From contig CP031970.1 in NCBI GenBank assembly GCA_022354845.1, positions 1,550,001 to 1,614,000 on the forward strand: a stretch of 64,000 nucleotides of DNA, given 5' to 3'. A program made the position numbers and the translations under genes. The first letter of the stretch is position 1, and each line of letters starts with the position of its first letter. The notes under the pieces are model-generated. The model was not told the origin of the DNA. It saw only the letters and a program-made list of their open reading frames with translations, and ran no database searches. Shown here piece by piece: positions 22,233 through 31,941 of the stretch. Source of the DNA: Streptococcus suis. Its GTDB lineage: Bacteria; Bacillota; Bacilli; Lactobacillales; Streptococcaceae.

Positions 22233-22273
22233 TAGAATTTGTAATAAATAGTCTTGTTAACTTTTTAAACATG

Positions 22274-22304
22274 CAAAAACCACCAGCAAGTTGAGCTGGT
22301 GGCC
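22274..22304 (-). terminator. Terminator of the typA-DUF3165 unit
   Basis: On the minus strand CCACCAGC pairs with GCTGGTGG over a seven-base loop and is followed by TTTTT. It is a strong hairpin placed 30 bases after the DUF3165 stop. Confidence 0.9.
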
Positions 22305-22333
22305 GAAAGGAGGCATTCACGTTTTCACAAATT

Positions 22334-22612
22334 TTAGTAGGTATCTCTCTTCGTTCTTGATGAACGTTTGGTATTTGGTTTATCTAAATGATGAATATCC
22401 CACATAGCCCAGAATGCAATCATGAACATGATAATGGCAACCCAGACATGAGAAGAGAATTCTAAAACCTTTAAAAAAGCTAATAAGAGGGCTATAAAAA
22501 GTGCTACTAAAACAAATACTGCAACCATGAGATTAATGGTTCCTCGAATATTGTTTGGTGCTGCAAAGATATAAAATAGCACCAGCAACATGGCTAAGAT
22601 TAGATAAAACAT
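22334..22612 (-). CDS. DUF3165-type small membrane protein
   Basis: A 92-residue protein with three hydrophobic stretches (about 3-17, 26-48 and 55-72) and a basic C-terminal tail (KRSSRTKRDTY). It resembles the streptococcal DUF3165 family found next to typA. Function unknown. It lies 14 bases after typA and is probably co-transcribed with it. Confidence 0.8.
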   Translation of the reverse strand: MFYLILAMLLVLFYIFAAPNNIRGTINLMVAVFVLVALFIALLLAFLKVLEFSSHVWVAIIMFMIAFWAMWDIHHLDKPNTKRSSRTKRDTY

Positions 22613-22626
22613 GCCTCTCCCTTTTC

Positions 22627-24477
22627 TTATCCTTCTTCAGTCGCTAATTTTTTCTTTTTAGCAGTCTTATCACGTTCTGCCTTGTTCAAGACTTGCTTAC
22701 GAAGACGAATGGATTCTGGTGTGACTTCCATGTACTCGTCATCATTCAAGAATTCAAGTGATTCTTCAAGAGTCAAGATACGTGGTGTCTTAATAACCGC
22801 TGTTTGGTCTTTCGTCGCTGAACGAACGTTTGTCATTTGTTTAGCAGTTGTGATATTAACAGTCAAATCATTGTCACGAGAGTTTTCACCGATGATCATT
22901 CCCTCGTATACTTCAGTACCTGGATTAACAAAGATGGTACCACGTTCTTCGATACGCATGATAGAATAAGTCGTTGCCTTACCGTGGTCGATAGAGACAA
23001 GGGCGCCACGGTGACGACCACCAATTTCACCAGGAACAACTGGTAGATACTGATCGAAAGTATGGTTCATGATACCATAACCACGAGTCATTGAAAGGAA
23101 TTCTGTAGAATAACCAATCAAACCACGCGCAGGTACGAGGAAGACAAGTCGTGTTTGGCCATTACCTGTTGAAATCATATCCAACATATCACCCTTACGC
23201 TCAGAAAGGGATTGGATAACAGAACCTTGGTATTCTTCAGGAGTATCGATTTGCACGCGCTCAAATGGCTCCATCTTCACGCCGTCGATCTCCTTGATGA
23301 TAACTTCTGGACGTGATACTTGAAGCTCATAGCCTTCACGACGCATGGTTTCAATCAAGATAGACAAGTGCAATTCACCACGACCTGAAACAGTCCATTT
23401 ATCTGGTGAATTTGTTGGGTCAACACGAAGAGATACGTCTGTTTGCAATTCAGCCAAGAGACGCTCTTCAATCTTACGTGAAGTTACCCATTTCCCTTCA
23501 CGACCGGCAAATGGTGAGTTGTTCACCAAGAAAGTCATTTGAAGAGTAGGCTCATCGATACGAAGAACTGGGAGTGCCTCAACTGCATCTGTCGGTGTTA
23601 CTGTCTCACCAACGAAGATGTCTTCCATACCAGAAACGGCAATCAAGTCACCCGCTTTAGCTTCTTGGATTTCTTTACGCTCAAGACCGAAGAAACCAAA
23701 GAGTTTTGTAACGCGGAAGTTTTTCGTTGTGCCGTCTAGTTTAGAAAGGGTAACTTGGTCACCAACTTTAACAGTACCACGGAAGACACGACCGATACCG
23801 ATACGACCTACGAAGTCATTGTAGTCCAAAAGTGATACTTGGAACTGCAATGGTTCATCTGAGTTGTCCACTGGAGCTGGGATATGCTCGATGATGGTAT
23901 CAAAGATTGGTGCCATTGTTTCTTCTTGGTCATCTGGATTGTCAGACAATGAAGAAGTACCATTAATCGCTGACGCATAGACTACTGGGAATTCCAATTG
24001 ATCGTCGTCTGCCCCAAGTTCGATGAAGAGTTCAAGCACTTCATCCACTACTTCTTCAGGACGAGCAGATGGTTTGTCAATCTTATTCACAACCACGATA
24101 GGTATCAAGTTTTGTTCAAGCGCTTTTTTCAACACGAAACGAGTCTGTGGCATGGTTCCTTCATAAGCATCCACGACAAGGACTACACCATCAACCATTT
24201 TCATGATCCGCTCAACCTCACCACCAAAGTCCGCGTGTCCTGGTGTATCCATGATGTTGATACGAGTACCGTTATAAGCTACGGCAGTATTTTTTGCAAG
24301 GATGGTGATACCACGCTCTTTCTCAATATCATTTGAGTCCATAGCACGCTCATCCAAGTGCGTACGCTCATCCAATGTTTGGGATTGTTTTAATAGTTCA
24401 TCAACGAGGGTTGTTTTTCCGTGGTCAACGTGGGCAATAATAGCAACGTTACGGATGTCTTCTCTAAGTTTTGTCAT
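22627..24477 (-). CDS. typA: Translational GTPase TypA/BipA
   Basis: A 616-residue ribosome-associated GTPase. The G1 motif [10 protein letters not shown] is at about residues 15-24, G3 [11 protein letters not shown] near 78-88 and G4 NKID near 131. EF-G-like domains III and V and the BipA-specific C-terminal domain (with the [16 protein letters not shown] segment) follow. TypA helps 50S subunit assembly and stress growth. Full length and intact. Confidence 0.97.
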   Translation of the reverse strand: MTKLREDIRNVAIIAHVDHGKTTLVDELLKQSQTLDERTHLDERAMDSNDIEKERGITILAKNTAVAYNGTRINIMDTPGHADFGGEVERIMKMVDGVVLVVDAYEGTMPQTRFVLKKALEQNLIPIVVVNKIDKPSARPEEVVDEVLELFIELGADDDQLEFPVVYASAINGTSSLSDNPDDQEETMAPIFDTIIEHIPAPVDNSDEPLQFQVSLLDYNDFVGRIGIGRVFRGTVKVGDQVTLSKLDGTTKNFRVTKLFGFFGLERKEIQEAKAGDLIAVSGMEDIFVGETVTPTDAVEALPVLRIDEPTLQMTFLVNNSPFAGREGKWVTSRKIEERLLAELQTDVSLRVDPTNSPDKWTVSGRGELHLSILIETMRREGYELQVSRPEVIIKEIDGVKMEPFERVQIDTPEEYQGSVIQSLSERKGDMLDMISTGNGQTRLVFLVPARGLIGYSTEFLSMTRGYGIMNHTFDQYLPVVPGEIGGRHRGALVSIDHGKATTYSIMRIEERGTIFVNPGTEVYEGMIIGENSRDNDLTVNITTAKQMTNVRSATKDQTAVIKTPRILTLEESLEFLNDDEYMEVTPESIRLRKQVLNKAERDKTAKKKKLATEEG

Positions 24478-24600
24478 AATATCCTCTGTATATTTTAATT
24501 TAACTAAAAAAGTATATCATAGATTGGCCTAAAAATCACAAATAATCATGTTGTAAATGTTTTCAACAATGAATTGCAAGTATTCAAAAAGAGAATGAAA

Positions 24601-24643
24601 ACAAAAAAGTTTGGAACTTCTAAAATAAGTCCAAACATTTTTA
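24601..24643 (-). terminator. Terminator after asnA
   Basis: GTTTGGA and TCCAAAC form a hairpin with a 14-base loop. On the minus strand it is followed by a T run (24603-24608 complement). It is also T-rich on the other side, so it may act in both directions. Confidence 0.75.
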
Positions 24644-24694
24644 TCATTTTCCTATCGCTGGCAAGGCCATTTTGCACAATTCTTTATCCTGTTA

Positions 24695-25687
24695 TTAAAG
24701 AATATTTTCAAAGGCGTCACGAACATCTTGTGGCCAAACGCTAGATTGCACTTCACCGATATGTTTCTTACGAAGCAAGAACATAGCCAAACGTGATTGA
24801 CCAATCCCTCCACCGATTGTCAATGGGAACAAGCCATTCAAGAGTGCACGGTGCCAGTCATATTCTAAACGGTCTTCATCGCCTGTAATGGCAACTTGGC
24901 GTTTGAGTGCTTCTTCGTCAACACGAATCCCCATTGATGAGATTTCAAAAGCTGACCCAAGTGCTTCGTTCCATACCAAAATATCTCCGTTAAGGCCTTT
25001 ATAGCCTGCTTCAGATGGGCTTGTCCAGTCATCATAGTCAGGTGCACGGCCATCATGTGGTTTACCATCTGCCAATTCACCACCGATACCGATTAGGAAG
25101 ACCGCACCGTATTCCTTGGCAACCACATTTTCACGCTCTTTTGGCGTCAAGTCTGGGAAATTTTTCACCAAGTCTTCTGTGTGAACAAAGGTAATCTTCT
25201 TCGGTAAGACAGATTCGATATCGTAGCGTGCTTCAACTGCAAGCTCTGTCAATCGAATGGCCTTATAGATTTGTTCGACCGTTTCCTTCAAATAAGCCAA
25301 GTTGCGACGTCCATCAGGGATGACCTTTTCCCAGTCCCACTGATCCACATACACCGAGTGAATCGGATCCAAGGAATCCTCATCTGGACGCAAGGCTTTC
25401 ATATGTACAAAAAGACCTTCTCCTTCGTGAAATCCAAAGCGAGCCAAGGTATGACGCTTCCATTTTGCAAGCGAATGAACCACCTCATAAGTAGCATCTG
25501 GTATCAGCTTCACATTAACGGTAACTGCATTCTCCACACCGGACAAATTATCCTGCATACCATCCCCGACACGACTCAAAATCGGTCCTTGCACTTCTAC
25601 GATTTCTAGCTTGTCTTTCAAATACTGTGTAAATGTATTTTTGACAAAAGAAATCTCCTCTTGCTGATGAATGAAGCTTTTCTTCAT
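24695..25687 (-). CDS. asnA: Aspartate--ammonia ligase AsnA
   Basis: A 330-residue ammonia-dependent asparagine synthetase with a class II aminoacyl-tRNA-synthetase-like fold. Recognisable segments are [52 protein letters not shown] and the C-terminal [18 protein letters not shown] class II motif 3. It makes asparagine from aspartate, ammonia and ATP. It is a single-gene unit with its own terminator. Confidence 0.97.
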   Translation of the reverse strand: MKKSFIHQQEEISFVKNTFTQYLKDKLEIVEVQGPILSRVGDGMQDNLSGVENAVTVNVKLIPDATYEVVHSLAKWKRHTLARFGFHEGEGLFVHMKALRPDEDSLDPIHSVYVDQWDWEKVIPDGRRNLAYLKETVEQIYKAIRLTELAVEARYDIESVLPKKITFVHTEDLVKNFPDLTPKERENVVAKEYGAVFLIGIGGELADGKPHDGRAPDYDDWTSPSEAGYKGLNGDILVWNEALGSAFEISSMGIRVDEEALKRQVAITGDEDRLEYDWHRALLNGLFPLTIGGGIGQSRLAMFLLRKKHIGEVQSSVWPQDVRDAFENIL

Positions 25688-25718
25688 ACCTACTCCTCCT
25701 TAAAATTTAATAGTCTTA

Positions 25719-26819
25719 TTATACCGCTTTTTTTGCAGATGTAAAGATTTTTATTAAATATTCTGATAATTTAATAAATTTTTTCACTTCCGATCTCAGA
25801 ACATCTATCAACTCCTTTGTGAGACGTCTAGGACCACGTACCGCCTTGACCCCTAAGTCCAACATACGCTCCCTCGGTAAGACAGTATCAGATAGCTGCG
25901 CAATCAATTCCACCTGCATGACTTTCTTCTCTGCAGGAATGTCTGATTCCCCGCGATTTTCTAAGTTCGCCCCCAAGACACGGCAGACATAGCGGATGGC
26001 CTGTACAGGCGCCGTCACATAGATGGATACGATGTCTCCAGCTTGAATGGTTAATTTTTGTGGCCAATAGACTATCTTATTTTCCGCAAACTCGGTATCA
26101 ATATCATAGACCTTGGGATTGGCAGGAATAACCCAGTAATCAGGCCCTTGCTCCGCCTTGTAGGATTTTGGTCCTACCTGATGGCGACTTTTCTCAAGGA
26201 GGGCGAAAATCGCCTGGTCCTCCACAGTCTCATCCAGCAAGACCGACACCCAGGCCTTCTTTGACATATGATAGGCTGGGTAGATGCCCGACTGACTCAG
26301 CAGCTCTGCTATTTCCCGACCATCTACCTTGAGATTGACAATCTCCACCAGCTCTTGGTCAGCGCTCCCATCCAGCTTGTCCCTCGGAATCTGACTGACC
26401 AGGGCGTACCACTTATTATTGGAGGGATGGCGAAAGGCCCCATAGGTCAGTAACTTGTCAAAGGGATAGTCAGGAAGGTCGCCCCACTGCTCCTTGATGA
26501 GCTGGGCTATGCGGTTGCTTTGGTCCTTGGAAAATGGCAGAGCAACACAACAAGCCTCCTCGACCCGAGCCAAAATCGCCTGATAGCTTTCTCTCACCTG
26601 CCCCACAAAAGCCCCAGCTGGCGCAGTCACCAGATGGGCAGTATAGACCTCCTCCATCTCACAATCCCAGATAAAGGACGACAGCTGCCCAGCCTCATCA
26701 ACCTCCACCACCGCCTCAAACTGCCCCTCCATGAAGACCTCACGGTAGGTGTAACGATTGTCGGCAAAGGTGAAACCGAAAGGGATGAGGGAGGGGAGGT
26801 TGGCAATTTTTCTAGACAT
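25719..26819 (-). CDS. MmcQ/YjbR-family protein with C-terminal EVE-like domain
   Basis: A 366-residue protein of three parts. The N-terminal third is unassigned. The middle (about 125-245) is YjbR-like, with the motifs AFRHPSNNKWYALV, VEIVNLKVDG and GIYPAYHMSKKAWVSV. The C-terminal part (about 255-340) starts DYWVIPANPKVYDI and has an AGDIVSIYVTAPVQAIRYVCRV core, resembling the PUA-like EVE fold, a family that in some members reads modified bases. I chose the start at 26819, with AAAGGAG upstream. The gene is divergent from the Nudix gene. Function unproven; a nucleic-acid role is inferred from the folds. Confidence 0.75.
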   Translation of the reverse strand: MSRKIANLPSLIPFGFTFADNRYTYREVFMEGQFEAVVEVDEAGQLSSFIWDCEMEEVYTAHLVTAPAGAFVGQVRESYQAILARVEEACCVALPFSKDQSNRIAQLIKEQWGDLPDYPFDKLLTYGAFRHPSNNKWYALVSQIPRDKLDGSADQELVEIVNLKVDGREIAELLSQSGIYPAYHMSKKAWVSVLLDETVEDQAIFALLEKSRHQVGPKSYKAEQGPDYWVIPANPKVYDIDTEFAENKIVYWPQKLTIQAGDIVSIYVTAPVQAIRYVCRVLGANLENRGESDIPAEKKVMQVELIAQLSDTVLPRERMLDLGVKAVRGPRRLTKELIDVLRSEVKKFIKLSEYLIKIFTSAKKAV

Positions 26820-26893
26820 TTTAACTCCTTTAAAGTAATATATAGAGAAAGTATAACAAAATCTGTAAAAGAGTTTATTGTGGAGGTCAAATC

Positions 26894-27286
26894 TTGTCAA
26901 AAAAAATTATTAGTGTGGTAGCTGCAGCAATTGAAAAAGATGGAAAAATATTTTGCGCTCAACGGCCTGAAGGAAAAAGTTTAGGAGGCTATTGGGAATT
27001 CCCTGGAGGAAAGCTTGAGCAAGGTGAGACTCCCGAAGAGGCTTTAATTCGCGAAATTAAAGAAGAATTTGATTCTGAAATTGAAATCGTTTCCTTCATC
27101 AATGAAGCCTCCCATGAGTATGATTTTGGTATTGTTACAATGAAAACTTACCGTTCAAAATTACACACTGGAAATTTAACATTATTAGAACACCAGGATT
27201 CTAAATGGCTTCCCATCGAAGAGTTAGATACATTAGAATGGGCTCCAGTAGATATTCCTGCTGTCAAATGTTTACAACAAAAATAG
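26894..27286 (+). CDS. Nudix hydrolase (MutT-like nucleoside triphosphate pyrophosphohydrolase)
   Basis: A 130-residue Nudix protein. The box fits Gx5Ex7REUxEE at residues 39-58 (GGKLEQGETPEEALIREIKE, then EF). PGG and the GYWEFPGGK stretch match MutT-type (d)NTP pyrophosphohydrolases, which remove oxidised or foreign nucleotides. It starts with TTG at 26894, supported by a strong GGAGGT Shine-Dalgarno six bases upstream. It is convergent with the PLD-helicase gene, sharing a bidirectional terminator, and divergent from the YjbR-EVE gene. A housekeeping or helicase-linked role is possible. Confidence 0.9.
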   Translation: MSKKIISVVAAAIEKDGKIFCAQRPEGKSLGGYWEFPGGKLEQGETPEEALIREIKEEFDSEIEIVSFINEASHEYDFGIVTMKTYRSKLHTGNLTLLEHQDSKWLPIEELDTLEWAPVDIPAVKCLQQK

Positions 27287-27313
27287 AGATTCCAGCGAAT
27301 CTCTATTTTTTTA
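27283..27313. terminator. Bidirectional terminator between Nudix and helicase genes
   Basis: AGAGATTC and GAATCTCT form an eight-base-pair hairpin with a CAGC loop. T runs follow on both strands. It overlaps the last bases of both convergent genes. Confidence 0.9.
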
Positions 27314-30184
27314 TTTATCTGTCAAGTACTTATACAAGTTTGTCTCCACAGGTGAACCTATCTTAAATAGCATTTGAACTACCGAGTCTCCAGATTTTAT
27401 TAATTCACTTGCACTATTTTCAACGTATCTTAGTGGACCAAGATAATAAAATTCTCCGGCTTCTGAATCATCTTTAATGACAAAAAGTTCTAGCCTCAAT
27501 CCATTTTCATTAGAATGAATAATAGTCGATACATCATTAGAATCCAGTGTACGTTTGTTCTTTGAGAACCACTTTAATGTTGACTCATTCAGTAATTCAT
27601 CTTCGTATTTGATCGTATCACTAATATCTTCACTTTTATGGTAAGTGATGAAAATCGGACAAGAATTAGTATCCTTATCAATTTTGTATCCACCAATATT
27701 TAAAGGTGGTTCATCTTTTGCGACATTCATTAATTTAAGCACTTCACGTCGAGTATATTTCTGACCCAGTGTGAAAATTTCAGGATACTCTTTCGATTTT
27801 AATATTCCAGTTATAATTGTATCAATAAAGAGTTGAGCAAAAATACTGTTATTTTCCAGTGATTGATAGACCGCATTATTCAATCTATACATATCCCCAT
27901 CAAAATCAACTAACGGATCACTACCATATTTCTTTTGCTCCTGGGCTTTTAGAAATGATAGGTCCAATACTCTTGTTACCGAATCCAAAACATCTGTTTT
28001 AAAATCTAAATCATGCTCAATAATAAATTCAAACCATTTATCTGACGAAACTAGTCCCTCATTTTCGACAAGCAAGTTCAACAAATACAGTTCATGTTTT
28101 CGTTTTCCATTCAAGATTTCAAACGTAATAAAATTCAAAAATCGCTTTTCAACTTCTGATAGAAGGATTGTTTCTTCTGAAAATTTATTGATGACATCTC
28201 CATAATTTTGAAAACTGGAGTTTTCAAAAAAGACAAGCGGATCAATGCTGTTTAATTTTACGAAATCTGATAGATACGGAACTCTACCCAACTTATTCTC
28301 TAAGTCTTTAAAAGCATCTCGTAAAATTTTGATTGATGAGAGTGTCGTATTTGTGATAGAAGAAAAAATTAGTTCTTTGGCAACCTTCTCAAAGTTGATT
28401 GTCGTCAATCCTTTTAAGATGTTGGGCTCTCTGACCTCACGACGATAATTGTCTTTGTTCATAGACTGATCGCCAAATAGTGCAACAGGAATTAGATAGT
28501 TGTTTTGATAGTTTCCAATGAAATCAATAATCGTAACATATTCTTTCGAATCGTGCTTTCGCAAGCCTCGACCTAATTGTTGAATAAAAATGATACTCGA
28601 TTGGGTATTGCGAAGCATGACAACCTGGTTGACACTCGGAATATCAATTCCCTCATTAAAAATATCAACCGTCAGAATATAGTCTAAGTTTCCATTTTCT
28701 AAGTCTTGAACAACTCTCTGTCGTTCCTCTTGGCTATGTTCCCCAGAAAGAGCGCGTGTACGGAGTCCTCTTGCATTAAACTGCCCCTCTAGCTCTTTTG
28801 CTTCATTTACTGAAGAACAGAAAATTAAACCTTTTACCGTTTCTCCACTTACTCCATAATAAGTAACTTTTTCTAAAATATGATTAACTCGTTGTTCTGA
28901 TACTAGATTCGAAAAACTGGCTTTCTCATCTATTAACTGGCCATCAATCTTAATATCTGAAACGCCGTAGTATATAAATGGACAGAGCATATCATTATCA
29001 AGTGCCTCTTGCAAGCGAATTTCATAAGCAATATTATAGTCAAAAAGCTCGTAAATATTTTGTCCATCTGTTCGCTCAGGTGTTGCTGTCATCCCTAAAT
29101 AAAAATCTGGCTGAAAATAATTCATCACTTTTTTATAGGTGTCTGCACCAGCTTTATGAACTTCATCAATCAAAATATAGTTAAAGAAAGATGGGGCAAA
29201 AGATTGGAGGTTATCTTCTCTCGAAATGGTCTGAATGGTCGCAAAAATATACCTCTTCTGTGATAAATCCATTCCACTCTTATAAATGCAGCCTTCATCA
29301 TCTTCAAATCCTAACACTTTTTGAAAATCTTTTAATGATTTTTGTAGGATTTGTTCTCGGTGAACTATAAATAACATTCGATCTGGATTGTATTGTTCGA
29401 CATCAAAGGCAGAAAGATAGGTTTTACCTGTCCCAGTTGCACTGATGACCAGAGCTTTGTGAGCACCATTTTCCCTAACAGTTGCGAGGCCTTCCAAAGC
29501 TTGCTCTTGCATCTTGTTGGGACGAATGGTTTCTTGGTAAGATGCTATTGACTCGTCCTGAATCGACGCTGTTTTTATCACCGTCTTCCTACGAGCTGAA
29601 TAAGCATTGATTGCTTCTATATCTAAAACGATTGATTTTTTCCAAATAAGTTCAAACTCTTCTTTGGCATTCTGGATAAAATCACCGTTATGTGTAGAGG
29701 TCAACTTCACATTCCACTCATAGTTAATTTTCAAGGCTGTATGAGTTAAATTTGAACTACCTGAAATGATAACTTGTTTATCTTTTTGCTCAAATAGATA
29801 AAACTTAGCATGCATTTGCAAATTGACTGGTGTTATCCGAACTTGGACATTTTCCAGTTTAAGCAATTCCTTCATCGCTATGGGATCATTAAAATCTAGA
29901 TAAGGGGAAATCAAAATTCTCCCCTGAACTCCCTCATCTGCCAAATCTGATAATTGACTTTTAATTAGGGCTAGTCCAGACTGAGTAATAAAAGCCACAC
30001 TGAAAGCAAATGATTTAGCTTTGCCTAACTCTTCTTGAATATCATTTAAGACATAACGATGAGTCTCTGTATCATTTATTAAAATTTTAGGCGAATAGAC
30101 CCCTTCTTGAAAAATCTCTCTATCAATGAAACCATATTGCAAAGAATGAAGAAGCTGGTCTTGGAATAAGTTGTTGTTGGACAT
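27311..30184 (-). CDS. PLD-nuclease/SF2 helicase with C-terminal DUF3427-like region
   Basis: A 957-residue protein. The N-terminal domain (about 40-185) is phospholipase-D-like, with H125 and K127 in MHAKFYLFE and SGSSNLTHTAL. A DEAD/DEAH SF2 core follows: K254 in SATGTGKT, DEVH at 340-343, MTATPER, IFNEGIDIP and the arginine-finger motif QQLGRGLRKH. The C-terminal third (about 590-957) resembles DUF3427. The architecture is that of ATP-driven nucleases in defence islands, which act on foreign DNA; a role in this strain is inference. It sits between the Nudix and Fic genes. The C-terminal region is less certain. Confidence 0.88.
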   Translation of the reverse strand: MSNNNLFQDQLLHSLQYGFIDREIFQEGVYSPKILINDTETHRYVLNDIQEELGKAKSFAFSVAFITQSGLALIKSQLSDLADEGVQGRILISPYLDFNDPIAMKELLKLENVQVRITPVNLQMHAKFYLFEQKDKQVIISGSSNLTHTALKINYEWNVKLTSTHNGDFIQNAKEEFELIWKKSIVLDIEAINAYSARRKTVIKTASIQDESIASYQETIRPNKMQEQALEGLATVRENGAHKALVISATGTGKTYLSAFDVEQYNPDRMLFIVHREQILQKSLKDFQKVLGFEDDEGCIYKSGMDLSQKRYIFATIQTISREDNLQSFAPSFFNYILIDEVHKAGADTYKKVMNYFQPDFYLGMTATPERTDGQNIYELFDYNIAYEIRLQEALDNDMLCPFIYYGVSDIKIDGQLIDEKASFSNLVSEQRVNHILEKVTYYGVSGETVKGLIFCSSVNEAKELEGQFNARGLRTRALSGEHSQEERQRVVQDLENGNLDYILTVDIFNEGIDIPSVNQVVMLRNTQSSIIFIQQLGRGLRKHDSKEYVTIIDFIGNYQNNYLIPVALFGDQSMNKDNYRREVREPNILKGLTTINFEKVAKELIFSSITNTTLSSIKILRDAFKDLENKLGRVPYLSDFVKLNSIDPLVFFENSSFQNYGDVINKFSEETILLSEVEKRFLNFITFEILNGKRKHELYLLNLLVENEGLVSSDKWFEFIIEHDLDFKTDVLDSVTRVLDLSFLKAQEQKKYGSDPLVDFDGDMYRLNNAVYQSLENNSIFAQLFIDTIITGILKSKEYPEIFTLGQKYTRREVLKLMNVAKDEPPLNIGGYKIDKDTNSCPIFITYHKSEDISDTIKYEDELLNESTLKWFSKNKRTLDSNDVSTIIHSNENGLRLELFVIKDDSEAGEFYYLGPLRYVENSASELIKSGDSVVQMLFKIGSPVETNLYKYLTDK

Positions 30185-30322
30185 GATATTTTCCCGTATA
30201 CGTTTGTTACAAATTAATAACTTGAATCTAACAAAAGATTAAAAGAAGCACCTGTAAATTTTCCATTGTTGCTATGTAATCAATCACTAGAATTCAACAT
30301 CTATTTAAAATGTTTGATTACA

Positions 30323-31129
30323 TTATTTCTCTAATTTTATCCCCAACTCCCCATACATCCTCTCACTTGATAAATCATTCTGACCATTCAGGAGGAGATT
30401 TTCAAAGAAGGCAGTTAAAAAATCTGACCGTTTATTGACTAACTTAGCATTGTCAAGCACAAGGGCGTCGCGAAAATATTTTGCATGTTTTTGAAAAGGC
30501 TCATTATCAATCTCAAAACCAAGTGAGCGAAGGTATTTGATAAGAAATACAGTGATTGTTCGAGTGTTCCCTTCTCGGAATGGGTGTATTTGCCAGATAC
30601 CTGAAATAAAGGATTGGATATGGGCAACAATGGCTTGTTTATTTAAGCCAGTATAAGAAAAATCCCTTTCTTGCTGGAAATCATAGTCCAAAGTGGCGGC
30701 AATCAATGGAAAATCTGAATAAATCACTGTATCACCTTTTAAGACTAATTCATTTTTTGTAATATTGACAGTGCGGTATTCACCTACTGGAATACTGCTG
30801 TCAAAAATATCCTGAAAAAGCTCTTTGTGGATATGTAAGAGAGTGGTTGGTCGGAGGCTAAAACCATTTTGGGAGAGCATTTCAACAATCCGAAGAGAGA
30901 CAATATCTGCTTCTTGTGTACTGGCATCAGTTGACTGGTGGTATTTCGTAATTTCCTCGTACACCTGCTCATAGGTGTACTCTCCACGAGCTTGCCTATC
31001 AGCCAACTCTTCCATATAAATAGACGGAGTCAACCCATCCACTTTTTGAAGACCAAAACCCGTTTCCCATAGTTCTTGCTTGGCTTCGTAGGACAGATTG
31101 GGGTTATCAATGTTGTAAGTTGGTTGCAT
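30323..31129 (-). CDS. Fic-family protein with VbhA-like N-terminal segment
   Basis: A 268-residue Fic protein. The Fic core motif HPFREGNTR is at 182-190; the family consensus HxFx(D/E)GNGRxxR usually has a second arginine three residues on, but here it is Thr193. Residues about 14-62 align with the VbhA-type antitoxin fold: LQKVDGLTP lines up with the inhibitory SxxxEG helix, with Leu in place of Ser and Asp31 in place of Glu. Fic enzymes transfer AMP or related groups to protein hydroxyls. It lies in the accessory island, with its own terminator upstream. Target unknown. Confidence 0.85.
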   Translation of the reverse strand: MQPTYNIDNPNLSYEAKQELWETGFGLQKVDGLTPSIYMEELADRQARGEYTYEQVYEEITKYHQSTDASTQEADIVSLRIVEMLSQNGFSLRPTTLLHIHKELFQDIFDSSIPVGEYRTVNITKNELVLKGDTVIYSDFPLIAATLDYDFQQERDFSYTGLNKQAIVAHIQSFISGIWQIHPFREGNTRTITVFLIKYLRSLGFEIDNEPFQKHAKYFRDALVLDNAKLVNKRSDFLTAFFENLLLNGQNDLSSERMYGELGIKLEK

Positions 31130-31167
31130 AGACTCCTCCTGTTTGAATTTCTAGCCTTATTATACCA

Positions 31168-31427
31168 CAAAACCCAGCCATTTTAGGCTGGGCGTTTGTT
31201 TAATCTAGTACGGCTAAAATCGGCTCTATAAGACTGTAGTGGGAAAAAGTACTGTGGAGACTATGTAGCCTTTTAAAATATAAAATAATGACTTATATGC
31301 GTAACTATAAAAAGTGCTTCATTTATACCATTAAACAAAGTCATATAGGATAAAACCAAAATAAAAATAATTAATCTTGATTCCTAAGCACAGAAATAAG
31401 AAAGCGGAGTTCAGATTTCAAACTTCC
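31168..31427 (-). terminator. Terminator hairpin and otherwise empty spacer upstream of fic
   Basis: CCCAGCC (31173-31179) pairs with GGCTGGG (31186-31192) and is followed on the minus strand by TTTTG. It should stop transcripts coming from the methyltransferase remnant. The AT-rich spacer 31201-31427 shows no gene, only scattered short repeats such as a doubled AACTTCCTAG at 31421-31440. Confidence 0.7.
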
Positions 31428-31852
31428 TAGAACTTCCTAGAAACAAACATTTTTAATAAGCAACTGTTCGCGAATAAAGTTTCACGGATAACCTTGAAAG
31501 TGTTACCGTAATCATGAGAAACCATGTTCTTCACATTCTCGACAAAAATAGCCTTGGGTTTCTTGGCTTCAATCATACGAAGCAACTAAAAGAAAAGGTC
31601 GCCTCGGTCATCTTCAAAACCCTTGCGGTAACCTGCAATACTAAAGGCCTGACAAGGAAAGCCTCCTACAATCACATCGACTGTTTCCGAGGGGATTTCC
31701 TCTGGCAATATTGCGTGAATATCACGGCCATCCAGATAAGTATCTTGGTAAGCCTGTCTAGAATACTTATCAAATTCATTGACATACACAACTCTGAACT
31801 CGTCGGTCTATTCAAAGTCCAACTCGAATCAACTAACACCAGAGAAGAACGC
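31428..31852 (-). pseudogene. Cytosine-5 DNA methyltransferase remnant
   Basis: One minus-strand frame keeps four landmarks of C5 methyltransferases in order: motif I as AFFSGV with a stop where GG is expected, then YVNEFDKYSRQAYQ, motif IV VGGFPCQAFSIAGYRKGFED with the catalytic Cys, and motif [11 protein letters not shown]. Three in-frame stops interrupt it: TGA in motif I, TAG shortly after, and TAG after GDLFF. It ends soon after motif VI, so the target-recognition domain is gone. It lies 90 bases after the HEPN gene on the same strand and probably once formed part of that module. It cannot make an active enzyme. Confidence 0.85.
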
Positions 31853-31941
31853 TTAATAGCAAACTTCCCCCAATGGCGTGAACTACAGAATTTGTTATGT
31901 GAGCAACTACTTTCTAGGAAAAGAATAGTGAATTTTAATGG

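Noticed and set aside
22201-22260. Plus-strand promoter TTGACA near 22204
   Set aside because: No plus-strand gene follows before the typA unit, and the region fits minus-strand pilus control better.
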